This document shows, piece by piece, positions 43,783 through 52,061 of a stretch of DNA of 64,000 bases. Within the stretch, counting starts at the first letter, position 1, and the number at the start of each line of letters is the position of its first letter. The notes below the pieces were generated by a model. The model did not search any database, was not told the DNA's origin, and saw only the letters and a list, made by a program, of their open reading frames with translations. This DNA is from Candidatus Chlorohelix allophototropha (lineage in GTDB: Bacteria; Chloroflexota; Chloroflexia; Chloroheliales; Chloroheliaceae). The translations under genes were made by a program, and so were the position numbers. Location of the stretch: assembly GCF_030389965.1 (NCBI RefSeq), contig NZ_CP128400.1, positions 1,674,001 through 1,738,000 of the forward strand, given 5' to 3'.

Positions 43783-44766
43783 CTAAACCCAACCGTTCTT
43801 TTTTGCGCTCTCAAAGACCGCTTCTATCACCTTCATATTTGCAACCGCATCTTCTAGCGGAGTTGGCACAGGGGTGTTATAGAGAATCGCTTGTGAAAAC
43901 AAATCGCCCTGAATAGTGTACTGATCGCAAATATCCAGCATGATTTCCTCAATCTCATCACCACGCTGATGCCACATCTTGCATGGGCGATCGGGCGGGG
44001 CATTAAATGGAATTTCTATTTCCACGCGCCCTTCCGTCCCAAAAATATTAACCCGCTGGTAAGGTGATAACTGAGTTGAACAGGTAAAGGTGGCAGTACC
44101 ATCGCCAAAATCGAGCAGAGCCGAAGCCATCCGGTCAGTTTTCAAGGTGGGATCATACTCCACAATGCCCATAACGCGCGTCGGTTCAGCCCCGAAAATA
44201 AAACGCGACAGTGAAATCCCGTAACAGCCGATGTCCATCATACCGCCGCCGCCAATGTCAGCCTGATTACGAATATTGGTAGGGTCGGTATTATAATAGG
44301 AAAAAACAGTCTGAACGGTGCGCAACTTGCCGATTTTCCCCTCTTGCACCAGTTGGCGGGCGCGTTGCCATTGCGGGTGAAAGCGGTACATAAAGGCTTC
44401 CATCACCTTCAGTTGTGGGTATTGGCGGGAAACATCCAGCAAATGTGCCGCTTCAGCAGATGACAAGGCTATCGGTTTCTCGCATAATACATGTTTGCCC
44501 GCTTCCAACGCTTTGATAGTCCACGGTACGTGCAAGTGATTGGGAAGGGGATTGTAAACCGCTTGAATCGTAGGGTCAGCCAACAACTCTTCATAAGAGC
44601 CGTAGGCTTTGGAAATACCCAAAGCCGCGGCTTCGGCGCGAGCAGTTTCAGCCTTGCGCGAGGCTAAGGCGACAACATCGCTGTAAACTCCCTTTTGCAT
44701 CGCCGGGATTACCTTTTTTGTGCCAATTTTTGCGGCGCTCAATATACCCCATCGTATTTTGCTCAT
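43783..44766 (-). CDS. Gfo/Idh/MocA-family oxidoreductase
   Basis: 327 residues. The N-terminal Rossmann fold (KIRWGILSAAKIGTKKVIPAM) is followed by VYNPLPNHLHVPWTIKALEAGKHVLCEKPIAL. The EKP motif holds the catalytic Lys of this family. The C-terminal alpha/beta domain has the GGGGMMDIGCYGISLSRFIFG segment that shapes the active site. These enzymes oxidise or reduce sugars, inositol or related polyols with NAD(P). The DIGCYG pattern is seen in dihydrodiol and glucose-fructose oxidoreductase-like members; the exact substrate is not determined. It is a single gene with repeats on its upstream side. Confidence 0.88.
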   Translation of the reverse strand: MSKIRWGILSAAKIGTKKVIPAMQKGVYSDVVALASRKAETARAEAAALGISKAYGSYEELLADPTIQAVYNPLPNHLHVPWTIKALEAGKHVLCEKPIALSSAEAAHLLDVSRQYPQLKVMEAFMYRFHPQWQRARQLVQEGKIGKLRTVQTVFSYYNTDPTNIRNQADIGGGGMMDIGCYGISLSRFIFGAEPTRVMGIVEYDPTLKTDRMASALLDFGDGTATFTCSTQLSPYQRVNIFGTEGRVEIEIPFNAPPDRPCKMWHQRGDEIEEIMLDICDQYTIQGDLFSQAILYNTPVPTPLEDAVANMKVIEAVFESAKKNGWV

Positions 44767-44800
44767 GAGTTCTCTCTCATTCTTTTTTTGTAATGTAACT

Positions 44801-44900
44801 ATTCACCCTCCTACCCCCTCAAAGGGGAATAGGAGAGAGGAGTTCAAGGGGACACCCCTTGCCACCCCGCACAGGGGTTGCACCCCTGAGAACCCCGCTC
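44801..44900. repeat. Degenerate relative of the mobile repeat family (copy E)
   Basis: The core block AGTTCAAGGGGACACC, followed by alternating CCCC tracts, matches the interior of copies A, B and D. The typical ends and direct repeats are missing, and the block is flanked by TGTAACT / AGTTACA inverted bases. It lies in the gene-free stretch 44767-45271, between the oxidoreductase gene and copy B. Confidence 0.55.
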
Positions 44901-45030
44901 GGATTCCGTTAGTTACATAGGTCTATTTTCTATCTGCCTGAATTGTTACTTTGTAATTATTTCTGTGGGTAACTACGCATTAATATTAGCACAAAACCGA
45001 GTAATTTAGCGGGAAAGTCGATGCGGCAAA

Positions 45031-45173
45031 CAGGCGGTTGCAAGTTCGGAAAGGGGGTGCAGGTGGAACGCCTGCCGGGGTCGCAAGGGGTGTCCCCTTG
45101 AACTCACCCCCTCTCCTCCTCTCCGGCGGGAGTAGCAGTTATTGACCTAAAAACGTTTCTTGCAACAGCCCTG
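45031..45173. mobile_element. Non-autonomous element (MITE-like), copy B
   Basis: 143 bp, no coding capacity. The left end is CAGGCGGTTGCAAG; the right end read in reverse is CAGGGCTGTTGCAAG. Perfect 10-bp direct repeats ATGCGGCAAA flank it (45021-45030 and 45174-45183), and the match continues four bases further because the element starts with CAGG. The interior is near-identical to copy A, including GGTGGAACGCCTG and GTGTCCCCTTGAACTCA. Confidence 0.88.
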
Positions 45174-45271
45174 ATGCGGCAAACAGGCTTCAGCACATAG
45201 CTAGACCAACAGCATTCAATCTGCTATATTCTGCGCATCTTATCGGTTAAAGAAACACACGGTGGTGATTA

Positions 45272-45901
45272 ATGCCGGAACTTTCAACTATTTTCGTTTT
45301 TATGACAGCCTCGCTCACCCTAAACCTAGTACCGGGACCGGATATGCTCTATGTGATTGCCCGTAGCGTAGGACAAAGCCGCAGGGCTGGTCTGGTATCA
45401 GCATTAGGCATCGGTGGTGGCATTGTCGTACATACCTTACTATTAGCTTGTGGTCTATCCGCCTTGTTAATCTCGATTCCGGTGGCGTTTGAAGTGATCA
45501 AATATGCCGGGGCAGCTTACTTGCTTTATCTTGGAATAAAAACGCTCATCACCAAAGAGAACCTTTCGCTAAACGGCGCGCTACCGCAAGAAAAATTGAG
45601 TAGAATCTTCCGGCAAGGGGTGGTTACTAACGTATTGAACCCAAAAGTGGCTTTATTCTTTCTAGCGTTCCTACCACAATTCACCGACCCAAGTCGGGGC
45701 AATGCCTTCTGGCAAATTCTATTTCTGGGTACGCTATTCAATACCAGCAGCACGATTTTATACTGTGGGGTCGCGTGGGTAGCAGCCGGGGCAAGCTCTT
45801 TTCTGAACACCCGACCCGGCTTCACCAAAGCGCAACGCTGGTTTACCGGAAGCGTATTTATTTTACTAGGGGTGCGTATCGCCTTGAGCGAACGCAGTTA
45901 G
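45272..45901 (+). CDS. LysE/RhtB-family amino acid exporter
   Basis: 209 residues with six hydrophobic helices, the standard length. The N-terminal signature LTLNLVPGPDMLYVIARSVGQSRRAGLVSALGI is typical of RhtB-type exporters, followed by the conserved NPKVALFFLAFLPQF in helix 4. They export amino acids such as threonine, homoserine, leucine or lysine by proton exchange. The substrate here cannot be set by sequence. GGTGGT precedes the ATG. Mobile element copy B ends about 100 bases upstream. It is convergent with the aldehyde dehydrogenase gene. Confidence 0.88.
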   Translation: MPELSTIFVFMTASLTLNLVPGPDMLYVIARSVGQSRRAGLVSALGIGGGIVVHTLLLACGLSALLISIPVAFEVIKYAGAAYLLYLGIKTLITKENLSLNGALPQEKLSRIFRQGVVTNVLNPKVALFFLAFLPQFTDPSRGNAFWQILFLGTLFNTSSTILYCGVAWVAAGASSFLNTRPGFTKAQRWFTGSVFILLGVRIALSERS

Positions 45902-45939
45902 AAAACAAGGGGGAGTGCGGAAAAAGACTCCACACTCCC
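45902..45939 (-). terminator. Hairpin between convergent genes
   Basis: GGGAGTG / CACTCCC (7 bp, 15-base loop) with a T-rich tail (TTGTTTT) on the minus strand. It is a probable terminator for the aldehyde dehydrogenase and perhaps for the exporter. Confidence 0.6.
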
Positions 45940-45946
45940 GCCCGTA

Positions 45947-47452
45947 TTAGTCCATGTCAATCTGAGCGCGTTGCAGTTTGCCGCTGTAATCCACGTAAAC
46001 CGCTTTCCACTCGGTGAAGAAATCAATCGCAGTCCAGGCTGCCTCACGATGCCCGTTTCCAGTTTCGCGCGTACCGCCAAAAGGCAAGTGTGTTTCTGCG
46101 CCGATTGTCCCGGCATTGATATAGAGAATACCGGAAGTAATATCGCGGATTGCGGTGAAAGCGCGATTCACATCGCGAGTGTAAATTGAGGAGGATAGAC
46201 CATATCTGACCGAGTTATTCACCTTGATGGCTTCCTCGAAACTACCCACCGAAATCATCGAAAGCACCGGTCCGAAGATTTCTTCCTGTGCAATCCGCAT
46301 ATTGGGCGTTACTCCCGTAAAAAGCGCGGGACGGTAAAACGAACCTGCTGCCAGTTCCGCTTCTTCTGCCACATATCCGCCCGTTGCTAGTTTTGCCCCT
46401 TCGCCCTGCCCGATTTTTACATACTCATGGACGCTGCTACGCTGTGTCTTATTAATTATGGGACCTACTTCGGTGGTATCCAGCAAGCCATCGCCCAACC
46501 GCAATTTCTCAATACGCGCCACCAAACGCTCGGTCAACTCTTGTTCTACCGCCTTATGCACAATCAGGCGTGAGCAAGCGGTACAACGTTGCCCGGTAGT
46601 CCCATAAGCGCTCCAGATAATACCGTCCATAGCCAAATCTAGGTCGGCATCTTCCATCACCATAATGGCATTTTTCCCGCCAAGTTCAAGTGAAACCCGT
46701 TTTAAGCGGCTGGCAGTTTCAATCAGAACCTTCTTACCAGATTCGGTGCTGCCCGTAAAGCTATAAACCTGAATATCAGGGTGTTGCACCAGCGCGTTGC
46801 CTACTTCCGCACCTGTGCCAAGCACAATATTCAGCACGCCTTCAGGTAGTCCGGCTTCTTCGCATATCTTTACCAGTTCAACCGCCACCAACGGGGTATC
46901 GGTAGCTGGTTTGAAAACCACGGTATTGCCCGTTACCAGCGCCGGGAAAATCTTCCAAGTTGGAATAGCCATCGGGAAGTTCCAAGGCGTAATCACTGCC
47001 ACTATCCCAATGGGGTCGCGTACCGCCATCTGAAATTTGTTGGGCATTTCGCTGGGCGTAGTAACTCCAAACTGGCGGCGACCTTCTCCACCCATGTAGA
47101 AAGCCATATCAATGCCTTCCTGAACATCGCCCCGCGCTTCCACCAGCACTTTGCCCATTTCCTGAGTCATCAGACGCGCGATTTTTTCCTTGCGTTCAGC
47201 CAGCAACGCGCCAATCTTAAAAAGAATTTCACCCCGACGCGGCGCAGGATACTTACTCCAGCTTTCAAAGGCTTTCCGAGCCGCCGCCACCGCTTCCTCG
47301 ACATCTTCCGGGCTGCTGCGAGGCAAAACACCCAATAACTTACCGTTGGCAGGGTTTTGACTTTCAAAGGTTCTGCCGTCCTTAGCCTCTACCCATTTGC
47401 CGCCAATAAAGTTCTTTGCCTTGATTATTTCGGATTCAGCTTTATCTACCAT
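45947..47452 (-). CDS. NAD(P)-dependent aldehyde dehydrogenase
   Basis: 501 residues of the ALDH superfamily. The N-terminal region has FIGGKWVEAKDGRTFESQNP, and the nucleotide-binding region has VITPWNFPMAIPTWKIFPAL. The catalytic Glu is in LELGGKNAIMVMEDAD and the catalytic Cys in GQRCTACSRLIVH. EEIFGPVL and the C-terminal THLPFGGTRETGNGHREAA follow. It oxidises an aldehyde to a carboxylate through a thioester. The pattern fits semialdehyde dehydrogenases (2-oxoglutarate semialdehyde or similar), but the substrate is not certain. GGAGGAAGAT precedes the ATG. A link to the lysine genes at 11 kb would be speculation. Confidence 0.92.
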   Translation of the reverse strand: MVDKAESEIIKAKNFIGGKWVEAKDGRTFESQNPANGKLLGVLPRSSPEDVEEAVAAARKAFESWSKYPAPRRGEILFKIGALLAERKEKIARLMTQEMGKVLVEARGDVQEGIDMAFYMGGEGRRQFGVTTPSEMPNKFQMAVRDPIGIVAVITPWNFPMAIPTWKIFPALVTGNTVVFKPATDTPLVAVELVKICEEAGLPEGVLNIVLGTGAEVGNALVQHPDIQVYSFTGSTESGKKVLIETASRLKRVSLELGGKNAIMVMEDADLDLAMDGIIWSAYGTTGQRCTACSRLIVHKAVEQELTERLVARIEKLRLGDGLLDTTEVGPIINKTQRSSVHEYVKIGQGEGAKLATGGYVAEEAELAAGSFYRPALFTGVTPNMRIAQEEIFGPVLSMISVGSFEEAIKVNNSVRYGLSSSIYTRDVNRAFTAIRDITSGILYINAGTIGAETHLPFGGTRETGNGHREAAWTAIDFFTEWKAVYVDYSGKLQRAQIDMD

Positions 47453-47560
47453 ATCTTCCTCCTGTTTACAAATATTTTCATTTAACGGCTAATTTCAGTA
47501 TAACCTATTTACAAAAAACCATATCCAGAAACGTTATTAGTGATTATCCTGCTGCTTTAT

Positions 47561-47650
47561 GTAGGAGGGAGAGGTGAGGTAGTTCAAGGTGACACCCCTT
47601 GCGACCCCGACAGGCGTTCCACCTGTACCCCCTTCCAAACATACAACCGA
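47561..47650. repeat. Truncated relative of the mobile repeat family (copy D)
   Basis: In reverse orientation this matches the left two-thirds of copy A: GTTCAAGGTGACACC, GCGACCCCGACAGGCGTTCC and ACCTGTACCCCCTTCC are recognisable. The end is worn (CATACAAC in place of CTTGCAAC), and no direct repeats are seen. The remaining gene-free bases between the aldehyde dehydrogenase and livK hold only the livK leader. Confidence 0.65.
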
Positions 47651-47779
47651 GCTATCTCAAAAATCTTTACATTGCCTCTAAGCAGCAAACATGTTAATAT
47701 TCTCGCGTTAACCATTGAACCTACCACAAAGCTGCTGTACCTGATAATAATATTAAGGAATTAAAGTGTATAAGGAGGA

Positions 47780-47828
47780 GCGCTCGTATTCTATTGCGAA
47801 GCGAGCGTCTAGGACAAAGGAGCTTTGT
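47780..47828 (+). promoter_or_regulatory. livK 5' leader with two hairpins, one covering the ribosome site
   Basis: CGCTCG (47781-47786) pairs with CGAGCG (47802-47807). Then ACAAAG (47814-47819) and CTTTGT (47823-47828) pair around GAG. The ribosome-binding sequence AAAGGAG is inside this second hairpin, 9 bases before the livK ATG, so folding would hide it. Confidence 0.5.
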
Positions 47829-47831
47829 ATC

Positions 47832-49151
47832 ATGACTATTAAACGAGGTTTTCTGAAAGTCAGCCTTTTAGCGGCGCTGGTTATGCTGGTGTCGCTAGTG
47901 TTGGCGGCTTGCGGTGACAATACTGCCACCCCTGTCCCGGCTACTACCGCGGCGGCTACCAAAGCTGCCACTACTGCTGCCGGCGCGACTACTGCCGCTG
48001 GCGCTACCACTGCTGCTGCGACCACCGCATCCGGCGCGACTACTGCCGCTGCTACCACTGCCGCTGGAGCGACTACTGCTGCTGCTGCTAGTACCTTGAC
48101 TGGTGATATTCCAATCGGCGCGGTTTGGTCACTAACCGGAGGCGCAGCGATTTACGGACCTTCCCAGAAAAACGCCGCTGATATGGCAGTAGATGAAATC
48201 AACAAGTCCGGCATGCTCGGCACTGCCAAAATCAAGCTGATTACCGAAGATGATCGCTCGGTCAAAGAAGGCGGTATCCCTGCCTTTGACAAACTGATCA
48301 ATCAAGATAAGGTTGTGGCGATTCTCGGACCGACTCTTTCCAGCACTGCGCTTGCTACCAATCCTGTAGCGCAGGATAAGAAAGTGGTTGTATTGGGTGT
48401 TTCCAATACCGCCGGTGGTATCGTAGAAATCGGCAATTACGTCTTCCGCGACAGTCTGCCCGAAGCCTCGGTAATCCCGAACACCGTGAAAGCGACTAAG
48501 GAAAAGCTTGGCTACAAGAATGTAGCGGTAATGTACGGTGATGATGATGCCTTTACCAAATCCGGCTACGATGTTTTCAAAAAGGCGCTGGATGATAATG
48601 GGGTCAAAATCCTGACTACCGAAACCTTCAAGAAGGGCGATACCGATTTCTCGGCGCAGTTGACCAAGATTAAATCGCTCAACCCTGATGCCATCATCGT
48701 ATCGGCTCTGGCAGAAGAAGCCGCCGGTATTATGAGCCAAGGTCGCCAGTTGGGTATTCCCACCACCGTGAAGTTCATCGGCGGCAACGGCTTCAACTCT
48801 GCGCAACTTGCCAAACTGGCAGGCGCAGCGGCTGAAGATGCGATTTCCGGCGCGGCATGGTTCATCAGCAATGATGCCAACGGCAACCAGAACTTCGTAA
48901 AAGCTTACACCGCCAAATACGGAACCGCCCCAGACCAATTCGCAGCACAGGCTTATGCCGGTGTTTATATCCTTGCTACCGCTATCAAAAATACCGGCGC
49001 AGCCAATTCAACCGCGATTCGCGATTCGCTGGCAAAATTGAAGGATATTGATACCATTCTGGGTAAGTTCTCGTTTGACGATACCCGCAACCCGGTTCAC
49101 ACCCCGATCTTGCAAATCGTCAAGAACGGCAAGTTTGAACTGTTCAAATAA
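47832..49151 (+). CDS. livK: Branched-chain amino acid ABC transporter, substrate-binding lipoprotein
   Basis: About 439 residues. A signal peptide (FLKVSLLAALVMLVSLVLAAC) ends in a lipobox. A roughly 55-residue linker made almost only of Ala, Thr and Gly (repeats of TTAAGA) follows, then a type I periplasmic-binding fold: IPIGAVWSLTGGAAIYGPSQ, VDEINKSGML, VVAILGPTLSSTALATNPVA and GIPTTVKFIGGNGFNS. It captures leucine-type amino acids or similar ligands outside the cell for the permease encoded downstream. The ATG at 47832 has AAAGGAG 9 bases before; a frame opening 22 codons earlier gives no signal peptide at the N-terminus. A terminator separates it from livH. Confidence 0.9.
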   Translation: MTIKRGFLKVSLLAALVMLVSLVLAACGDNTATPVPATTAAATKAATTAAGATTAAGATTAAATTASGATTAAATTAAGATTAAAASTLTGDIPIGAVWSLTGGAAIYGPSQKNAADMAVDEINKSGMLGTAKIKLITEDDRSVKEGGIPAFDKLINQDKVVAILGPTLSSTALATNPVAQDKKVVVLGVSNTAGGIVEIGNYVFRDSLPEASVIPNTVKATKEKLGYKNVAVMYGDDDAFTKSGYDVFKKALDDNGVKILTTETFKKGDTDFSAQLTKIKSLNPDAIIVSALAEEAAGIMSQGRQLGIPTTVKFIGGNGFNSAQLAKLAGAAAEDAISGAAWFISNDANGNQNFVKAYTAKYGTAPDQFAAQAYAGVYILATAIKNTGAANSTAIRDSLAKLKDIDTILGKFSFDDTRNPVHTPILQIVKNGKFELFK

Positions 49152-49162
49152 CAATCTTGAGG

Positions 49163-49195
49163 GAGAAGCGCGAAAGTGCGCTTCTCTTCTTTTTC
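49163..49195 (+). terminator. Intra-operon terminator between livK and livH
   Basis: GAGAAGCGC / GCGCTTCTC, a 9-bp stem with a 6-base loop, followed by a T/C-rich run (TTCTTTTT), begins 11 bases after the livK stop. Read-through would give livK more transcript than the membrane and ATPase genes. Confidence 0.85.
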
Positions 49196-49220
49196 TCTAT
49201 AGCACACCACCACAGCTTAA

Positions 49221-50276
49221 ATGGAACAATTACCTCAACAATTGGTGAACGGAATCTGGCAAGGCGCAGCGCTGGCTCTCTTTGCAGTGGGTTATACGCT
49301 GGTTTTCGGTTTGCTGGACATCGTTAACCTTGCTCACGGCGCAACCTACATGTGGGGCGCATTTTTCGGTTTTGTTTGCGTAACCAAGCTCAATTGGTCA
49401 TTGTGGCTTGCTATTCCGGCTGCCATGATCGGGGCGGGGTTACTGGCAATTTTGCTCGACCGCTTGGCATTCAAGCCGCTACGTACTCTTACTCGCGGCG
49501 GGCTGGTTTTGTGGGGCGGCTTTTTAATTTTGCTGCTGGGAATTGTAGGAAAATGGGATGACCCGCTCAAATGGACGCTTATCGGAGCGGGCGCAATAAT
49601 TATGTTGGTCGGGGTAGTGCAAGACTACCTCACGAAAGTCCCCTTGCAAGTACGCCAAGTGCCGCACCTCGCCCCTATGATAGCCTCCATCGGCGCATCC
49701 ATCATTCTCATTAGCCTGTCGCAGGGGATTTTTGGAGCGCAAGTAGCGCGCTTTCCTCCCGGCACCGTTTCGGACGAGCCGATACAATTGGTAAGTGGCG
49801 CAGTAATTGCCCCGGTGCAATTGCTGGTGCTGGTAATCGGTGTAGTGTTGATGCTGGCGTTGAATTTCCTGATAACCCGCACTCAGGTTGGGCGTGCCAT
49901 CCGTGCTATCGCCTTTAACGAACGCACCTCGCGTTTGCTCGGTATCAATGTTGACTTCGTTATCGCCCAAACCTTCTTTTTATCGGGCGCGCTGGCAGGG
50001 GCTGCCGGGGTTTTGTTGGGACTGGCAGTGCGTCGTATTGACGCAACTATGGGCAATGATGTAGAACTCGCAGGGCTTACCGTAATCATCGTGGGCGGGA
50101 TGGGCAGCATTTGGGGCGCAGTTGCCGCAGCATTTCTGGTAGGAATGTTGCGCGTATTGAGTGTTGCGTATCTGGACAGCAGTTTCAGGGATGCCTTTGT
50201 ATTCGGATTGCTAATTCTGGTGTTATTGGTGCGCCCTTCCGGTTTGTTCGGACGGGGCAGCAGCACTCGCGCCTAG
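49221..50276 (+). CDS. livH: Branched-chain amino acid ABC transporter permease LivH, with an insertion
   Basis: 351 residues. The family core is clear: YTLVFGLLDIVNLAHGATYMWGAF at the start, LDRLAFKPLR, then HLAPMIASIGASIILISLSQ, and near the end ERTSRLLGINVDFVIAQTFF and GAAGVLLGLAVRRIDATMGND. Usual LivH proteins have about 290 residues. Here about 58 extra residues (about 88-145) lie between KPLR and HLAPMI and add two hydrophobic helices. It pairs with LivM to form the membrane channel. The gene lies 69 bases after livK, and livM follows after 18 bases. Confidence 0.9.
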   Translation: MEQLPQQLVNGIWQGAALALFAVGYTLVFGLLDIVNLAHGATYMWGAFFGFVCVTKLNWSLWLAIPAAMIGAGLLAILLDRLAFKPLRTLTRGGLVLWGGFLILLLGIVGKWDDPLKWTLIGAGAIIMLVGVVQDYLTKVPLQVRQVPHLAPMIASIGASIILISLSQGIFGAQVARFPPGTVSDEPIQLVSGAVIAPVQLLVLVIGVVLMLALNFLITRTQVGRAIRAIAFNERTSRLLGINVDFVIAQTFFLSGALAGAAGVLLGLAVRRIDATMGNDVELAGLTVIIVGGMGSIWGAVAAAFLVGMLRVLSVAYLDSSFRDAFVFGLLILVLLVRPSGLFGRGSSTRA

Positions 50277-50294
50277 TATCGGGATAATTTTCAA

Positions 50295-51260
50295 ATGCCG
50301 GATTTTATCAGTAACAATATCGCCACCATCAACTTTAGCCTGATAAATATCGCGCTAGGTCTGAGTATTTTTATTACTCTCTTCACCGGAATGCTTTCTC
50401 TGGCTAACGCCGGATTCATGGCAATTGGAGCATACACCGCTGCCGTTATCGCCACTCGTACCGATTTTCCGCTGTTCGGGGGCTTCTTGCTGGCAATTAT
50501 TGTCGCAGTGGTAGTGGCAATAATATTCGGCTTGCTGATAGTGAGGCTACGCGAAATCTTTCTAGCAATCGCTACGCTTGGCTTCGGTGAAATCGTGCGT
50601 ATTTTCTTCCTGAATGGCGACAAAGTGGTGAAAGCCTTTACCGGCGACGAAAATACCAACGTCTTTAACGGCGCAGAAGGAATTACCATCAAATATAAAA
50701 GCCCGCAGGATATACTGGGCTTGCCGGAAACCACTTGGCCCCTGCTACTCTATGTAGCCGTCCTGATTTATTTCATGATTACCTTGCAAAAATCCCGTTT
50801 CGGACGTGTGCTATCTGCAATACGCTTGGATGAATCGGCGGCTTCCACGCTCGGTATCAACGTGGTGCGCTACCGCTTGTTGGCGTTTGTAATCGGCGCT
50901 GGTATTGCGGCAGGCGCAGGCGCACTCAGCACCCCCATTGTGCGCGTTATCGAACCCCGCAATTACGTTTTCGGGCGAGCGGTGGATATACTCGCTTCGG
51001 CGGTGCTAGGCGGTATGACCACTTGGATTGGTCCGGTGCTAGGCGCAATCCTATTGACCGCGCTGCCGGAGATTCTACGCTTCCTGAAAGACCAGCGCGA
51101 AATCGTAAACGGTTTGATAATCATGATCGCCATTATCTACTTACCGCGCGGCATCAGCGACCCGCGCTTCTGGAGCAGTTTGTGGCGCAAGCGCAAAAGC
51201 GGACAAGGTAACGCTGCGGAGGTTGCAACGGAAAAAGAAAAAGAGGTCAAGACCGGATGA
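50295..51260 (+). CDS. livM: Branched-chain amino acid ABC transporter permease LivM
   Basis: 321 residues with eight to ten helices. Typical LivM blocks are GMLSLANAGFMAIGAYTAAV near the N-terminus, LREIFLAIATLGFGEIVRIFF, RFGRVLSAIRLDESAASTLGINVVRYRL (the coupling helix that meets the ATPases), and FGRAVDILASAVLGGMTTWIGPVLGAIL. The charged C-terminal tail (RKRKSGQ...EKEKEVKTG) extends into the cytoplasm. It pairs with LivH. The stop overlaps the livG start by 4 bases (ATGA), so translation is coupled. Confidence 0.93.
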   Translation: MPDFISNNIATINFSLINIALGLSIFITLFTGMLSLANAGFMAIGAYTAAVIATRTDFPLFGGFLLAIIVAVVVAIIFGLLIVRLREIFLAIATLGFGEIVRIFFLNGDKVVKAFTGDENTNVFNGAEGITIKYKSPQDILGLPETTWPLLLYVAVLIYFMITLQKSRFGRVLSAIRLDESAASTLGINVVRYRLLAFVIGAGIAAGAGALSTPIVRVIEPRNYVFGRAVDILASAVLGGMTTWIGPVLGAILLTALPEILRFLKDQREIVNGLIIMIAIIYLPRGISDPRFWSSLWRKRKSGQGNAAEVATEKEKEVKTG

Positions 51261-52036
51261 GCGTTAATAATCCCACGCTATTGCAATTAAACGAGGTGAG
51301 CCGCTTCTTTGGCGGGTTGGCAGCCTTGCGTGAGGTCAGCTTTGAAGTATCGGCGGGGGTAATCTGTGGGCTTATCGGCCCAAACGGCGCGGGCAAAACC
51401 ACACTGCTAAACGTGCTGAGCGGTTTGCAACCTGTATCAAGCGGCACAATTACGCTGGATAACAAAACCTTGACCGGATTGAAGCCCCATCAAATTGCCG
51501 CGCTTGGAATAGGTCGCACCTTTCAGAATATCCGCCTATTCAACGAGCTTTCGGTGTTGGAAAATGTGATGGTAGGGCATCATCTCAAGCAGCGCGGTAG
51601 CCTACTGGAAACAATTTTGCACTTGCCACGCAGCACTCGCGCCGAACGCGCCACGCGCACCGAAGCGCAAGAGCTTTTGCAGCGTCTCAACATGGAATCG
51701 CTGGCGAAGAAATCGGCGGGTGCGCTCTCCTACGGCGATCAACGCCGCGTGGAAATTGCGCGCGCATTGGCGTTAGAACCGCGCGTGCTATTGCTGGACG
51801 AACCTGCTGCCGGGATGAACAGCCACGAAACCGAGCAATTATCCAATTTCTTACTAGAATTAAAAAGTAACGGGCTGACCTTGCTTATCATCGAACACGA
51901 CATGGATTTAATTATGCGGATTAGTAATAAAGTAGTGGTACTCAGTTTCGGACGCAAGCTTGCCGATGGTAGCCCGGAAGAAGTCCGCAACGATCCCAAA
52001 GTTATCGAGGCATATCTGGGCGATGAAGCCGCTTGA
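51257..52036 (+). CDS. livG: Branched-chain amino acid ABC transporter ATPase LivG
   Basis: 259 residues. Walker A GPNGAGKTT; Q-loop region IGRTFQNIRLFNELSVLENVMVG, typical of LivG; a variant signature LSYGDQRRVEIARAL; Walker B LLLDEPAAGMNSHE; and H-loop IIEHDMDLIM. The C-terminal ending (VVLSFGRKLADGSPEEVRNDPKVIEAYLG) is diagnostic of the LivG/LivF pair. It couples ATP hydrolysis to import through LivH-LivM. It overlaps livM by 4 bases and precedes livF by 25. Confidence 0.95.
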   Translation: MSVNNPTLLQLNEVSRFFGGLAALREVSFEVSAGVICGLIGPNGAGKTTLLNVLSGLQPVSSGTITLDNKTLTGLKPHQIAALGIGRTFQNIRLFNELSVLENVMVGHHLKQRGSLLETILHLPRSTRAERATRTEAQELLQRLNMESLAKKSAGALSYGDQRRVEIARALALEPRVLLLDEPAAGMNSHETEQLSNFLLELKSNGLTLLIIEHDMDLIMRISNKVVVLSFGRKLADGSPEEVRNDPKVIEAYLGDEAA

Positions 52037-52061
52037 TTAATTCATACCGGGAAACTCTGTA

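Noticed and set aside
48132-48938. 268-codon open frame on the minus strand inside livK
   Set aside because: It is antisense to a well-supported gene, its protein is of low-complexity composition without motifs, and it has no ribosome site. It follows from codon bias of livK.
49524-49970. 148-codon minus-strand frame inside livH
   Set aside because: A shadow of livH, polar and repetitive, with no ribosome site.
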